Shown piece after piece: positions 29,558 through 38,839 of a stretch of DNA of 64,000 nucleotides (within the stretch, counting starts at the first letter, position 1; each line of letters begins with the position of its first letter). Both the position numbers and the translations under genes were made by a program. The notes below the pieces were generated by a model, which worked only from the letters and a program-made list of their open reading frames with translations, ran no database searches and had not been told where the DNA came from. This stretch comes from Spraguea lophii (Eukaryota > Microsporidia > Spragueidae), in contig LDOQ01000066.1 of assembly GCA_001887945.1 (NCBI GenBank), positions 62,001-126,000 of the forward strand, given 5' to 3'.

Positions 29558-30072
29558 TTTTATTTTCTGGAGGTCTTGATTTTAAAATTTTCAAACAAGA
29601 TCAAAAAAATCAAAACCGCGGTTTCGCTTATGCGAAAAAACAAAGATTACATTGATATAATTGTCGTATAATTTATAAAATTTACAACAAAGAATATCAA
29701 TAAAGATTTTTTGTTCGCCATTTATATTATTAGAATATCTTACATATGATAAAATATCTATGATTATAATTAAATAAAACATATTAATAATTTTTAAAGA
29801 AAAGTTTCTAAATCACGATTTTTTTATTTATCAATAATTTTATTATTATGAATATTTTTTTAATAATAAATTAATAAAAGTATTTTTCTTTTTCGGATGG
29901 GAAAAATATATATTTTCTATCTTCATATCAATAGTTTTACTATTTACAAATATTTTATAATATTAATTTATTGTAATATAAATTTATCTTCATATCAATA
30001 TTTTTTTTTCTGCCTCCATTTATTTACCTCCAAAAAATATATAAATGATATTTTTCAAATTCCCATTCAATT
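29558..30072. other. Divergent intergenic region with a G+C-rich hairpin
   Basis: Separates the RING gene from the AT-hook gene. At about 29612-29636 is CCGCGG followed by TTTCGCTTATGCGAAA, a perfect 6-bp stem with a TTAT loop. No protein gene was recognised. Confidence 0.5.
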
Positions 30073-31026
30073 ATGCATAGAAATGAATTACCCTCACCAT
30101 TATCAAGTGAAGCCGATATAAAAATACCTAAGCACAAACTAAACAATATAGTACTGGAGGAACATAATTATGATGGAGTTGAAAATGCAGAATATAAAGA
30201 TATTGAGAATGAAAGTTATGAGAATACTAATACTGAATACTCAGATACTGATTTAATAATAGATTCTTCTAAAAACAAAATAGAAAATAATAAGAACAAA
30301 CCTAAAAAAAGAGGAAGAAAGAAGAAAACCCCTGGTAAATATTTCCCATTAAAAACAATATACGAGTATGATACATTAGAGAAATTAACACCCAGACAAC
30401 AAATACTTTATTTAAGAAGAAAAGAACTTTTGAAACAGAACGAAGGAAAAAATGAAATCCCATGTATTCCTGTGAAACTTAATGTAGAAGATTTTTTAGA
30501 ATCTATAAGAAAAAATAAAAAGAGAAGAAATAAAAAAAGTTTAGTAGATAATAAAGAAATGGAAAATAATACTATAGAGACTGAAAACGATATTACGAAT
30601 GAGAATAAACAGGAGAATACAAAAGAAATAGAGAATATCACAAAGAAGAATAAAAAATATTCCAAAAAGAAAATTTTACCAAAAGTTAACATTAAACGCA
30701 GCACAACCATGAAAATACGACATAAACCAAGTTTAAACATAAATAATAATGAAACAAAAATAATTTATAATAAAGATAAAACTAAACTTCGAAAAATACT
30801 TAGGGTAATGGATGAAGAAAATCATAAATGTATTTATTTTACAAAAAGATGTAAAATGTGTGAAGAATTAAGACAGTCAAAAATAAATTTCCTAGATAAT
30901 TTTATTTCTATTCATTATTGTGAATACAAAGCTATAGCAAACTCTGAAAAACTTAAAATAAATAATGGAAAAAATACAGATGTTACATTAACTTTTTTAA
31001 AAGAAAGAAGATGTTGTAATTTCTAA
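30073..31026 (+). CDS. Basic nuclear-type protein with AT-hook motif, unknown function
   Basis: A 317-residue, Lys/Asn/Glu-rich protein. Residues 76-86 (KPKKRGRKKKTPGK) form an AT-hook, binding the minor groove of A+T-rich DNA, and several Lys clusters act as likely nuclear localisation signals. LEKLTPRQQILYLRRKELLK (about 100-120) is a conserved-looking helical segment. Near the C-terminus a cluster of Cys/His (CIYFTKRCKMCEEL ... HYCEYK) could bind zinc. I do not recognise the family. TTCCCATTCAATT before the ATG supports the start. Confidence 0.6.
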   Translation: MHRNELPSPLSSEADIKIPKHKLNNIVLEEHNYDGVENAEYKDIENESYENTNTEYSDTDLIIDSSKNKIENNKNKPKKRGRKKKTPGKYFPLKTIYEYDTLEKLTPRQQILYLRRKELLKQNEGKNEIPCIPVKLNVEDFLESIRKNKKRRNKKSLVDNKEMENNTIETENDITNENKQENTKEIENITKKNKKYSKKKILPKVNIKRSTTMKIRHKPSLNINNNETKIIYNKDKTKLRKILRVMDEENHKCIYFTKRCKMCEELRQSKINFLDNFISIHYCEYKAIANSEKLKINNGKNTDVTLTFLKERRCCNF

Positions 31027-31472
31027 TAAATAAATTTATTTTACATAAAACATACTGTTTTTAGAAAATATCGTTTTATTGTTGATTTGAAGATATATTT
31101 TTTAAATGTAACAAATAGAGATAATTAGTTAAATGATAAAATATTCTATGACAAATTAAAATAAACTTATTTATGTTGTATTTATAAAATGTATACATAT
31201 ACATCAACACCTATGATGACGCAGTAAAAAATACCCAATAGAAATAATATTTTTTAAAAATAAAAATCTTTATAAAATATTAGAATTTTAAAAATTTAAT
31301 ATTGTATTTCCTTTAAATAGATATTTTTTATAATTAAAAAAAAACATTTTTCTAAAAAATATCTATTAAAATGTTTCATCTAATAAAATCAGTGATTGTA
31401 GTATATTTTTATAAAATATCAATGATTACATCTAATTTTAAAGTATATATATATAATTAAAATTAAATATTT
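31027..31472. other. Upstream region of the first small peptide gene
   Basis: The last about 150 bases (from about 31355) are similar to the region before the second peptide gene at 32570-32706 (AAAATGTTTCATCTAATAAAATCAGTGATT and CTAATTTTAAAGTATATATATA). The rest shows nothing. Confidence 0.45.
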
Positions 31473-31604
31473 ATGAATATTTTAAACTTATTTATTCTTC
31501 TATCGTCAGTTTCGTGTATATTTTTTGATTATTTTAAAAAAAAATATGAGGACAGGAAACAAGCTAGAAGAAAAGCAGAACTTGAAAAAAACCGGGAAAT
31601 GTGA
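31473..31604 (+). CDS. Small secreted-type peptide, paralogue 1
   Basis: A 43-codon open frame: MNILNLFILLSSVSCIFFDY, then a Lys/Arg/Glu-rich tail. The hydrophobic N-terminus looks like a signal peptide with a cleavage-like SVSC site. A paralogue with the same start pattern (MNVLNLFIML) lies 1.2 kb downstream, with similar flanking DNA on both sides, which is the main evidence that it is real. The frame ends in a homopolymer-rich stretch; a neighbouring frame stays open to 31672, so a frameshift may have shortened it. There is no CCC element. The family is not recognised. Confidence 0.5.
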   Translation: MNILNLFILLSSVSCIFFDYFKKKYEDRKQARRKAELEKNREM

Positions 31605-31728
31605 TGCTTTAAAGAAAACACTGACTGATAATGGTATGAGTGGATTTGGAGCCAGAAGATATTTTTCTTAAAAACAATTAAAAATTAAAAGTTGTAAAAC
31701 TTGTATATGGTATTTTAAATGTTATTCT

Positions 31729-31800
31729 TTTTTTTCTGATGAAACTTTTATTTATAGAAGTTTACTGACTCACTGTAAATTTTGATTTCTTAAAACATAT
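31729..31800 (+). repeat. Dispersed repeat family R, copy 6 (truncated)
   Basis: TGATGAAACTTTTATTTATAG, AAGTTTACTGACTCACTGTAAATTTTG: the first about 70 bases of the family, directly downstream of the first peptide unit. Copy 7 follows in inverted orientation 165 bases later. Confidence 0.6.
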
Positions 31801-31964
31801 GGGCGTTTCTATTTGCTAGATGTTATAATATTATATAATGTTGCTTTTATAATGCTATTAAATCATTATAAATAAGAATATAGATAAAATGAATATAACT
31901 TAGTTAAGTATGATACGTAATAAATAAATTTATTTTTGTAATAGAAATATAAATACATATATCT

Positions 31965-32080
31965 ATAATGAAATGCAGTTATATGAGTTTAGATATGTTT
32001 TATGGACCAAAGGTCATAAATCATGCTAAGTCGTAGATTACCAGGAAACCTCTATAAATAAACGTTTTATTAAAAAAAAT
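31965..32080 (-). repeat. Dispersed repeat family R, copy 7 (5' part)
   Basis: On the minus strand: TTAATAAAACGTTTATTTATAG, AGGTTTCCTGG, CATGATTTATGACCTTTGGTCC, CATATCTAAACTCATATAACTG. It is one of the clearest core matches. With copy 6 it forms an inverted pair between the two peptide genes. Confidence 0.68.
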
Positions 32081-32706
32081 TTACTAGAATATTTCTTTAT
32101 GGTTAAATATATCAACTGTCATATTTAATAGTAAAATATATTCTATTTCTCTCCTTCTAATGGAAAATAATAAAAGATATTATAATTATTATAAATAATT
32201 TAAATGTAACAAATAAATATAATACCACTTAAATGTTTAATTTATTTTTAAAATCTTAAAAAATGTTAAATTTCTTGAAATTTGACCTTTGATAAAAACT
32301 TTTCTTTAGAATAGACTTTTATTCAATAAATCCTTTTCTTAAATATATTTTTATATATCAATAATCTATTACCGTTAATTTACAAAAACACGTAACCATT
32401 AATTATAGAACATTTCAATATTTAAAAGTACCAATAAACATATTTATCGATAATATGTAAATATTTATAACCAACAGATATCTGATATTTTAATATGTGT
32501 GTTTTATCAATTTTATCCTGACGTCAAACAGAAATTATAAGATTTATATTCTAAAAAGTATCTATTAAAATGTTCCACGTAATAAAATCAATGATTATGG
32601 TTTATAATCTATATCAATGAGTATATATTACATAATATGATTTTATAAGATATATCAGTGATTAAATCCAATTTTAAACTATATATATAATTATAATTTA
32701 ACTTTT
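32081..32706. other. Region between repeat copy 7 and second peptide gene
   Basis: A+T-rich. From about 32560 onward it is related to the upstream region of the first peptide gene. Nothing else was recognised. Confidence 0.4.
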
Positions 32707-32835
32707 ATGAATGTTTTAAATCTATTTATTATGCTGTCTTGCGTCATGGGATTATTTACTAGATTAAGAAGGAATAATAAGAAGAAAGCGAAAATAGGAA
32801 AAGTAAATAAACCAGAAGGAGATGAAAAAATCTAA
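32707..32835 (+). CDS. Small secreted-type peptide, paralogue 2
   Basis: A 42-codon open frame with an N-terminal hydrophobic segment (MNVLNLFIMLSCVMGLFTRL) and a Lys/Asn-rich tail. The first ten residues, the overall design, about 130 bases of upstream DNA and about 90 bases of downstream DNA match the unit at 31473. This indicates a tandem duplication. The function is unknown. Candidate secreted peptide; a non-coding transcript is the alternative. Confidence 0.48.
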   Translation: MNVLNLFIMLSCVMGLFTRLRRNNKKKAKIGKVNKPEGDEKI

Positions 32836-33919
32836 CGTTAAAATAATCCATTTGATACTAGTGTATTAGATGGTTTGGTGCGAGAGTATATTTTCCTTGA
32901 ATATTATTAAAGGTTAAAGTCTAAATATTGTATTTGTTATTTTAAAATATTATTATAATTCTATTCGCAAAAGTTTTCTATATAATGTTCAAAATATATT
33001 ATTTATGGAACAAATTCCAACTTTTTTCATTTCCTTTTCTTCTAAATCTCGAATGAACAAAAAATAAAATATATTATTTAAAATGATTATCCTTATAAAC
33101 TTTCAATAAAATCGAAATATAGAAGAAATTCGATCAATATTTCAAAAAGGAATTTTAAACAATTAAATAAATTATAATCTAAAAAAAGACAACAAGTTAT
33201 TAAAGCATACACCAAAAAAATTGGAAGATGTCGAATAATTCTAAAAATAAAGAAACAAAAAGCCATCAGAATGTGCAAATGATTCTAAAGCTTAAAAATA
33301 CCATTTTTATTTAGCAAATGAAACTTTATTAAAAAAAGAATTTTCAATAAAAGGTAATATGTTAGAACGTTATAAATTGTTATTTACGAATTATCTAAAA
33401 AATAAGATCTCAAATTATAATTCAAGAAATTTAAATAATGTTATTATCTTATTCCGTATATAAAACAAACCTGAGACATGCTTTAATAGATAGATCTAAT
33501 CTGTGATTCAAAAAATTTGACAATATATTATAAGATTTGTTCAATTTCGCTTTAAATAAAACTTGCTTAAATTTTATAATACATTTAATATTATGTCTTT
33601 TATACTTCAATAAAAAAATACAAATTAGAATGATATATCCTTAAAATGGTAATAACATCCATAATTATTGTATCAGTCGATTGTGCACAGTAATTATATA
33701 ATGAACAATATTGTTCCTAAGAAAAAAATTAAAGGTGTTTCCATAAGATTAAAGACTTTTTACTTAAAAATGGCAATTTGTAACCATATAAATAAATAAA
33801 GAAGTGCATTAAATTTAGTGGCTTCAGGTTTTATTATAAAATTATTTTTTACAAAAAAATATAAAATTCTTGAGGATTGATATCTCTAAAGTTTTGGATT
33901 ATAAAGTAAAATTATATTA
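32836..33919. other. 1.1-kb gap, nothing supported
   Basis: The first about 90 bases resemble the 3' flank of peptide unit 1. The rest is A+T-rich with only short open frames (for example 33093-33278 minus) that show no motif or start element. Confidence 0.45.
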
Positions 33920-34030
33920 ATATGTATATGTAAGGAAACCAGTTATTACAAGTTATTCATGTTCAACAAACGAACGATCTTTGACCAAAGGATTTTACAC
34001 TTCGATAATAATTGATGTGTTATTTGAAAA
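33920..34030 (-). repeat. Dispersed repeat family R, copy 8 (degenerate)
   Basis: The plus strand reads GGAAACCAGTTATTACAAGTT and then GACCAAAGG, the same order as copy 4. The start portion toward 34030 is poorly preserved. It lies just beyond the 3' end of the Spo11 gene. Confidence 0.5.
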
Positions 34031-34097
34031 AAAATTGAGGCTATATTGTATTAATTAACTATTTACTATTTATTTGTTTTTTTTCATTCTCCATAAT

Positions 34098-35075
34098 TCA
34101 ACGAATTTTATCTTCGATAAATTTTATAAGAAAATTTATATCATTATTAAATATTTCTACTTCCATCTTTTTATCCATTCCTTGAATAAACTTTAAATCA
34201 TCAATTATTTCCTTTTCATCTTCTATTTTGATAATGTTTTCTAAGATTTTTCTATCAATTGGTTTAATGTCGATAAGTTCATTTTTATTTATTTCATATT
34301 TGAATATATCCTTGGATGTAATTCCTATTCTTTTGATATTTACCTTATTTCTATATGTACGATAGATATTAATTCCAAATGGATCTAAATCAAATATACC
34401 ATATATAATTTTATGTTGTAGTTTTTGTAAAAATTTTATTGTGTTGTGACAAGGATATCCTTTTCCTGTGACAAAAAGAATATTGTTCGTGTAACTTTTT
34501 TTGAAATTATCTTTGATAAATGTAAGAAGCGAATCTTTCTCTAGAACTAAAATATTATTATATTTTGTAAATATATCATACTTCTCAACATCTGGTATTA
34601 CTCCTTCGTTTAATATTTTTGTACCATCTTTTCCAACAAATTTAACTTCTCCATAAAATAATCCTTTAAGAGATGCAGAGATATTTATGTCCTGTGTTGA
34701 TATTTTATATTTTTTTAAAAATGCATTTATATAATAATCTGAGATATTCTGTGTTTCAAAGACATTTACTGCTGTATAAAAAAATTCTCTTTTTGTTCTT
34801 TTTATGTTATGTAACTTCATTTCTTTTATAAGAGATAGGAATTTCAATTTCCTTACAAATCCTGGTTTATATGGTTTTTTGACTATGATTTTAAACTCCA
34901 AATCTATTATATTTAAAATATATTCTTCATTTTCCTCGATTTTACATTTATTTTTTGATAGGTTGCAATTTTCCTTAAATGATATATTTTTAATATTCTT
35001 TTCTCTTATATTGTCTTTTTCTTTCGTTGAAGATTTCATAAATGAGTATAATGTGTTTTTCATATTTTTATGCAT
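34098..35075 (-). CDS. SPO11: Spo11-type meiotic DNA double-strand-break enzyme
   Basis: Topoisomerase VI A-like enzyme that makes the DNA breaks starting meiotic recombination. The 325-residue protein has the winged-helix catalytic motif KRTKREFFYTAV with Tyr100 at the active-site position. It has a Toprim domain with the metal-binding VLEKDS (Glu179) and DLDPFG (Asp229, Asp231), and the family signature FVTGKGYPC (about 201-209). All catalytic residues are present. The N-terminal 55 residues are Lys-rich and variable. A second in-frame ATG at residue 5 is possible. Its intactness suggests selection for meiosis or another recombination role. Confidence 0.93.
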   Translation of the reverse strand: MHKNMKNTLYSFMKSSTKEKDNIREKNIKNISFKENCNLSKNKCKIEENEEYILNIIDLEFKIIVKKPYKPGFVRKLKFLSLIKEMKLHNIKRTKREFFYTAVNVFETQNISDYYINAFLKKYKISTQDINISASLKGLFYGEVKFVGKDGTKILNEGVIPDVEKYDIFTKYNNILVLEKDSLLTFIKDNFKKSYTNNILFVTGKGYPCHNTIKFLQKLQHKIIYGIFDLDPFGINIYRTYRNKVNIKRIGITSKDIFKYEINKNELIDIKPIDRKILENIIKIEDEKEIIDDLKFIQGMDKKMEVEIFNNDINFLIKFIEDKIR

Positions 35076-35630
35076 AATAATAAAACAAATTTTCTATATA
35101 AATAATATTGCATAAAAGATATAAGATGTTTTTAGTGTCTAATTGAATTTTGATATTATATTTTGAAAATAAATAATAATATTTTAAATAAAAAATATAC
35201 GTAAATCCTAAATGTGTATATATAATAGATTATATTATGTAAAATGATATATATTCTAAAATTCCTTCTGATAATAAATTCGCAAAAAAGGATAATTTTA
35301 TAAATAAAATATTTGAATTTGAGATAAAATATGACATCAATCGAATACTGACAGTAAACATATTTTTTATACAAAATATTTTTAAATATTTTTAAAATAT
35401 AATAATTTTCCTAATATTTCTGGAAATATCAAAAGAATTTATTTGGAAAATAACGTAAATAAAATATTTTACTATAACTGTAATGTTTGACATCTGTATA
35501 ATAATTGTTATTAGCATAAACAAACACCTATTTAATATTATATTTTACAAAAATTAACCTTTCATATTTTTAGTATTTTTATAAAAACAGAATATTAATG
35601 TTTGTATATGTCAATATTATCCCTACAGGA
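35076..35630. other. Divergent intergenic region, nothing recognised
   Basis: About 550 A+T-rich bases between the Spo11 and GATA-factor starts. Short open frames lack motifs. ATCCCTACAGGA at the end is the start element of the GATA gene. Confidence 0.5.
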
Positions 35631-36788
35631 ATGAATGGCAGTTATAAACAAATAGAATGTTCAAATTGTTTTACCACATCTACTCCTTTGTGGAGAAGAA
35701 ATGAACAGGGTGAACATATTTGTAATGCATGTGGATTATACTATAAAATACATAAGAGTAGAAGGCCAATTTCTTTGAAGATTGAAGGTTTCAGACATAG
35801 AATTCGTGTTAAGAAGTTTAATGAAAATAAGATGTTTGAAGATAAAGTATGGCAAATTATACCAGAAAAAATGGATTATTACCCAAAAAAGAAAAGACTT
35901 TATAATGCAGGAATATTAGAATATATTTACGATGGAAGTGATTTTCATAATTTTAAAGCAAAAAATCATGGGAAAGATCAGAATGATTGTTTTTATGTAA
36001 AAAAAACAAAAGATCTGATAGCTGATTGTAATCTTCAATCACAAATAAATTCAAAAAATTTTGAATATTCTCACAAAAAAGAAAATAAAGAATTTTCAAT
36101 AAAATTTTATCCGAAAAATTCAAAATTTCATAAATATGATACGATGAATGAAATTCATCTAAAAAAAGATCTTGATACCAATAAAATAGAATCATGTGAT
36201 GGGGACGAACAACAGGACCAATATAATACGTACGAAAATATATTTTTTGAAAAAGAAAATGATCATCATGTCAAAATAAAAAATAATAAAGATGAAATCC
36301 CAAACATAATATTACCAATAACAAATTATAGTGACAAAAAAAGTGTCAACACATTAGAGAATGATAGCACGAAATTTTTCGTTCAATTAGAAGATTTTAA
36401 TTTAAAAGATGACATGAATGATAAAGACGTCAATATAAATAAAAAAAATGACGCCAAACTCATGAAGGAATTTTTATCGGAGGAAGAATTAATGAGTTCA
36501 AAAACATTACATCCGGGAATATTACATCTTGAGAAGTATAAGCAAAATATAATAAGATCGAGAGAATATAATCATAGAGAAAACAAGGCAGTTCAAAATA
36601 GTTTGTATAGATTTGAAGAGAAAGATAGCAATATACATTTCTTAGAAAAGAGATTTTCAAAACGCTCCAATGAAGAAGAGGATAGCAGATTTAAATATAA
36701 AAATTTTAATAATAAAAAATCCGAAACGATAGAGGATGAAGATGAAAGAATGGCAGTAATTGCATTATTAAGTTTTAGAAAGGAGTAA
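35631..36788 (+). CDS. GATA-type zinc-finger transcription factor
   Basis: DNA-binding regulator recognising GATA-like sites in the nucleus. From the chosen start (385 residues) a single type IV finger lies at residues 10-34: CSNC, 17 residues, CNAC (Cys10, Cys13, Cys31, Cys34), with TPLWRRN inside. A basic tail KIHKSRRPISLK follows, as in fungal GATA factors. The rest is Lys/Asn/Asp-rich and largely disordered. The frame is open to an ATG at 35598. I prefer 35631 because ATCCCTACAGGA stands just before it and the finger is N-terminal in short homologues. Confidence 0.9.
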   Translation: MNGSYKQIECSNCFTTSTPLWRRNEQGEHICNACGLYYKIHKSRRPISLKIEGFRHRIRVKKFNENKMFEDKVWQIIPEKMDYYPKKKRLYNAGILEYIYDGSDFHNFKAKNHGKDQNDCFYVKKTKDLIADCNLQSQINSKNFEYSHKKENKEFSIKFYPKNSKFHKYDTMNEIHLKKDLDTNKIESCDGDEQQDQYNTYENIFFEKENDHHVKIKNNKDEIPNIILPITNYSDKKSVNTLENDSTKFFVQLEDFNLKDDMNDKDVNINKKNDAKLMKEFLSEEELMSSKTLHPGILHLEKYKQNIIRSREYNHRENKAVQNSLYRFEEKDSNIHFLEKRFSKRSNEEEDSRFKYKNFNNKKSETIEDEDERMAVIALLSFRKE

Positions 36789-37247
36789 TATAAATTAAAA
36801 GTTAAAATATATTTTTTGTTTAGAAAATAAATCTTTTATACTTTTTTATTATAAAATTTATTATTCTGTATACTCAAAGAAAAGAAGATGAAATTTTCTT
36901 TCGATTCAAGAACACAAAAAATATTAATTAAGAAAAATATTATATTCTTTTATAATTAAAATTCTGTAATTCTACGGGAAAGTATTAAAAAGTTAGAACT
37001 GTCAAAAATAAATTTAAATTAATAAAAATTTTATAAAAAAATGCTCTTCAGGAAAACAGTATTAAATGCAAGGACTAACCTTTATTCGTGAGAATATTTA
37101 ATACCACGTATATTGCCCGAGTTAATAAGAATAAAAATAATTGTAAAATTACAAAAGGTTAGGCATATTAGAGGCTTACGCTTTTTCCATCATTAGAGCA
37201 TGGGTAAGAATAAAATAATATTTTTACAATAACATTTCATTTTATTT
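36789..37247. other. Convergent intergenic region
   Basis: A+T-rich. At 37108-37119 it contains GTATATTGCCCG, whose complement CGGGCAATATAC also occurs exactly at 1686-1697. A slightly G+C-richer stretch at 37060-37210 has no recognisable tRNA or coding signal. Confidence 0.4.
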
Positions 37248-38309
37248 TTATATACTTTTAAAACAACCTTTATCTCCCAGGGTTGCTTTGATTTCATTAT
37301 ATGTACTTTCTGTAATCTTATTGTTATCTGGATCAGATAAATAATTCATAATAGATCCTGGTATATTTTCATGTTTAGCACCCAACGAATGTAGAATTTC
37401 ATGTGCTAATACTCTTCCATTTTCTTCATCAGAATTATTGGGATTTATAAATAAAACAGAATATCCTTGGTTTATACTACAAGCACCATTGTAATATGTT
37501 GTTCCTTGTATTATATTATTACATTTTAATATTTCATCCTCTAATAATAAAATAGATAAATTTACATTTATTTCATTTCCAATGATAAAATTATTCATCT
37601 TTTCATAAAAAACTTTAAGAATTTTATCTGGGTCGTTTTCATTAATAAATTCTGTAAAATTTATAATGTCTATTGTTTGTATGTTTATAGGCAAGAAATA
37701 TCTTATATGACTTAGAATGTTATATGCGTTTTTATTTGTATCTTTACTTAATCTTCTAAATCTCTCTACACTATTAACTATTAATATTTTGAATATTATG
37801 TTTTTATTTTCTATTGATCTGTATATTTTATTATTTCTCTTACTTCTAAACATTATTATTTCTTTTAAAGAAAATATTTTAGTATCTAATTTTAACATTG
37901 AATATTCACTAAGATACTTTTTATCAGTTGGATTAAATATTTTATTATTTAACTCCATATTCTTAGGAATAATATTATTCAGATAAAAATATAAATTATG
38001 ATCTATTGTTATTTCGGTCATTTTATATTGTTTCTTATTTATTTTTTCTAATTTATAGATATTATTTTCGGATATTATGTGGTAGAGAGATAGTTTTTCT
38101 TTAAATATTGCAAATCCTGGTTTGTTGAGAATTTTTCCTCTAATACTATCATTAGTAGAAAGAAAGTACGGTGGATATTTATATTGTACTAATTTAATGA
38201 GGAAATAAGTATTACTGGTGTATATAAGAAGATTATTTTCTGGTAATTTGTATATTTTTGCTATATGACCATGCATGAATAAATAAAAACTGCATATTAA
38301 AAAGTGCAT
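37248..38309 (-). CDS. Secreted metzincin zinc metalloprotease (M12/ADAM-like)
   Basis: A 353-residue predicted secreted protease. The zinc-binding motif HEILHSLGAKH (303-313) fits HExxHxxGxxH with the metzincin third histidine, followed by the Met-turn SIMNY (Met321). This arrangement and the IMNYLSD segment fit the reprolysin/ADAM (M12B) type. The first 18 residues (MHFLICSFYLFMHGHIAK) look like a signal peptide. The domain is single and C-terminal, with a pro-region of about 160 residues and no disintegrin or membrane part. A role outside the cell (spore wall, polar tube or host) is inferred. No CCC element; the start lies only 170 bases from the divergent gene. Confidence 0.87.
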   Translation of the reverse strand: MHFLICSFYLFMHGHIAKIYKLPENNLLIYTSNTYFLIKLVQYKYPPYFLSTNDSIRGKILNKPGFAIFKEKLSLYHIISENNIYKLEKINKKQYKMTEITIDHNLYFYLNNIIPKNMELNNKIFNPTDKKYLSEYSMLKLDTKIFSLKEIIMFRSKRNNKIYRSIENKNIIFKILIVNSVERFRRLSKDTNKNAYNILSHIRYFLPINIQTIDIINFTEFINENDPDKILKVFYEKMNNFIIGNEINVNLSILLLEDEILKCNNIIQGTTYYNGACSINQGYSVLFINPNNSDEENGRVLAHEILHSLGAKHENIPGSIMNYLSDPDNNKITESTYNEIKATLGDKGCFKSI

Positions 38310-38478
38310 AGTTTGTTTGTTTGTGTTTTATTATTTTGATTTATATGATTTAAATTTTTCAAAATATTTTTTTCCAAAGTTATTTTATTTTCCCATTTGT
38401 TTATTCTACGTTTATCTTATTTTACCTCCAAAACTTCCCTCCTTTTTGGATTACTTTACATGTGAAAATTTTCCATCC

Positions 38479-38811
38479 ATGCTGGAAAAATTAGGAGACA
38501 AGACTAATGCACTTAATATGAGATCTATGCGTAAAGAAGGAAAAGAAGCAGTTAAAACTCTCACAGATAAGGAAAAGGTAGTAAGGTACCTCGGTGAGAT
38601 ATCTAATATTACAAAGGATTATTCCTTAAAATATGACTTAAATAAATGTATTGAGTTAATAGAAGGAAAAGAAAACCAGGAATATATCGAATTGAAAGGT
38701 GCTTTGGAAGAAGCATTAGAAGAAAGTGAAACAATAAGAAAAGATAATTATGATTTAATAGCTGAAAATGAATATCTAAAAGAAAGATTAAATGAAAATA
38801 ATCAAAATTAA
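38479..38811 (+). CDS. Small coiled-coil protein, unknown function
   Basis: A 110-residue, acidic protein with predicted helix throughout and a coiled-coil C-terminal half (LKGALEEALEESETIRKDNYDLIAENEYL). The frame is open upstream to 38317, but residues before MLEKLGDKT are Phe/Tyr-rich like translated non-coding sequence. The segment beginning at 38479 has normal composition, so I start there. CCTCC and TTCCCTCC lie 35-50 bases before. It converges on the desaturase gene with 28 bases between stops. No family was recognised. Confidence 0.6.
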   Translation: MLEKLGDKTNALNMRSMRKEGKEAVKTLTDKEKVVRYLGEISNITKDYSLKYDLNKCIELIEGKENQEYIELKGALEEALEESETIRKDNYDLIAENEYLKERLNENNQN

Positions 38812-38839
38812 TGTAGTAATTAAACCCAATAAGTTAACT

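Noticed and set aside
33093..33278. 61-codon frame on the minus strand with hydrophobic residues
   Set aside because: A+T-driven Phe/Leu/Ile composition and no supporting upstream element or paralogue.
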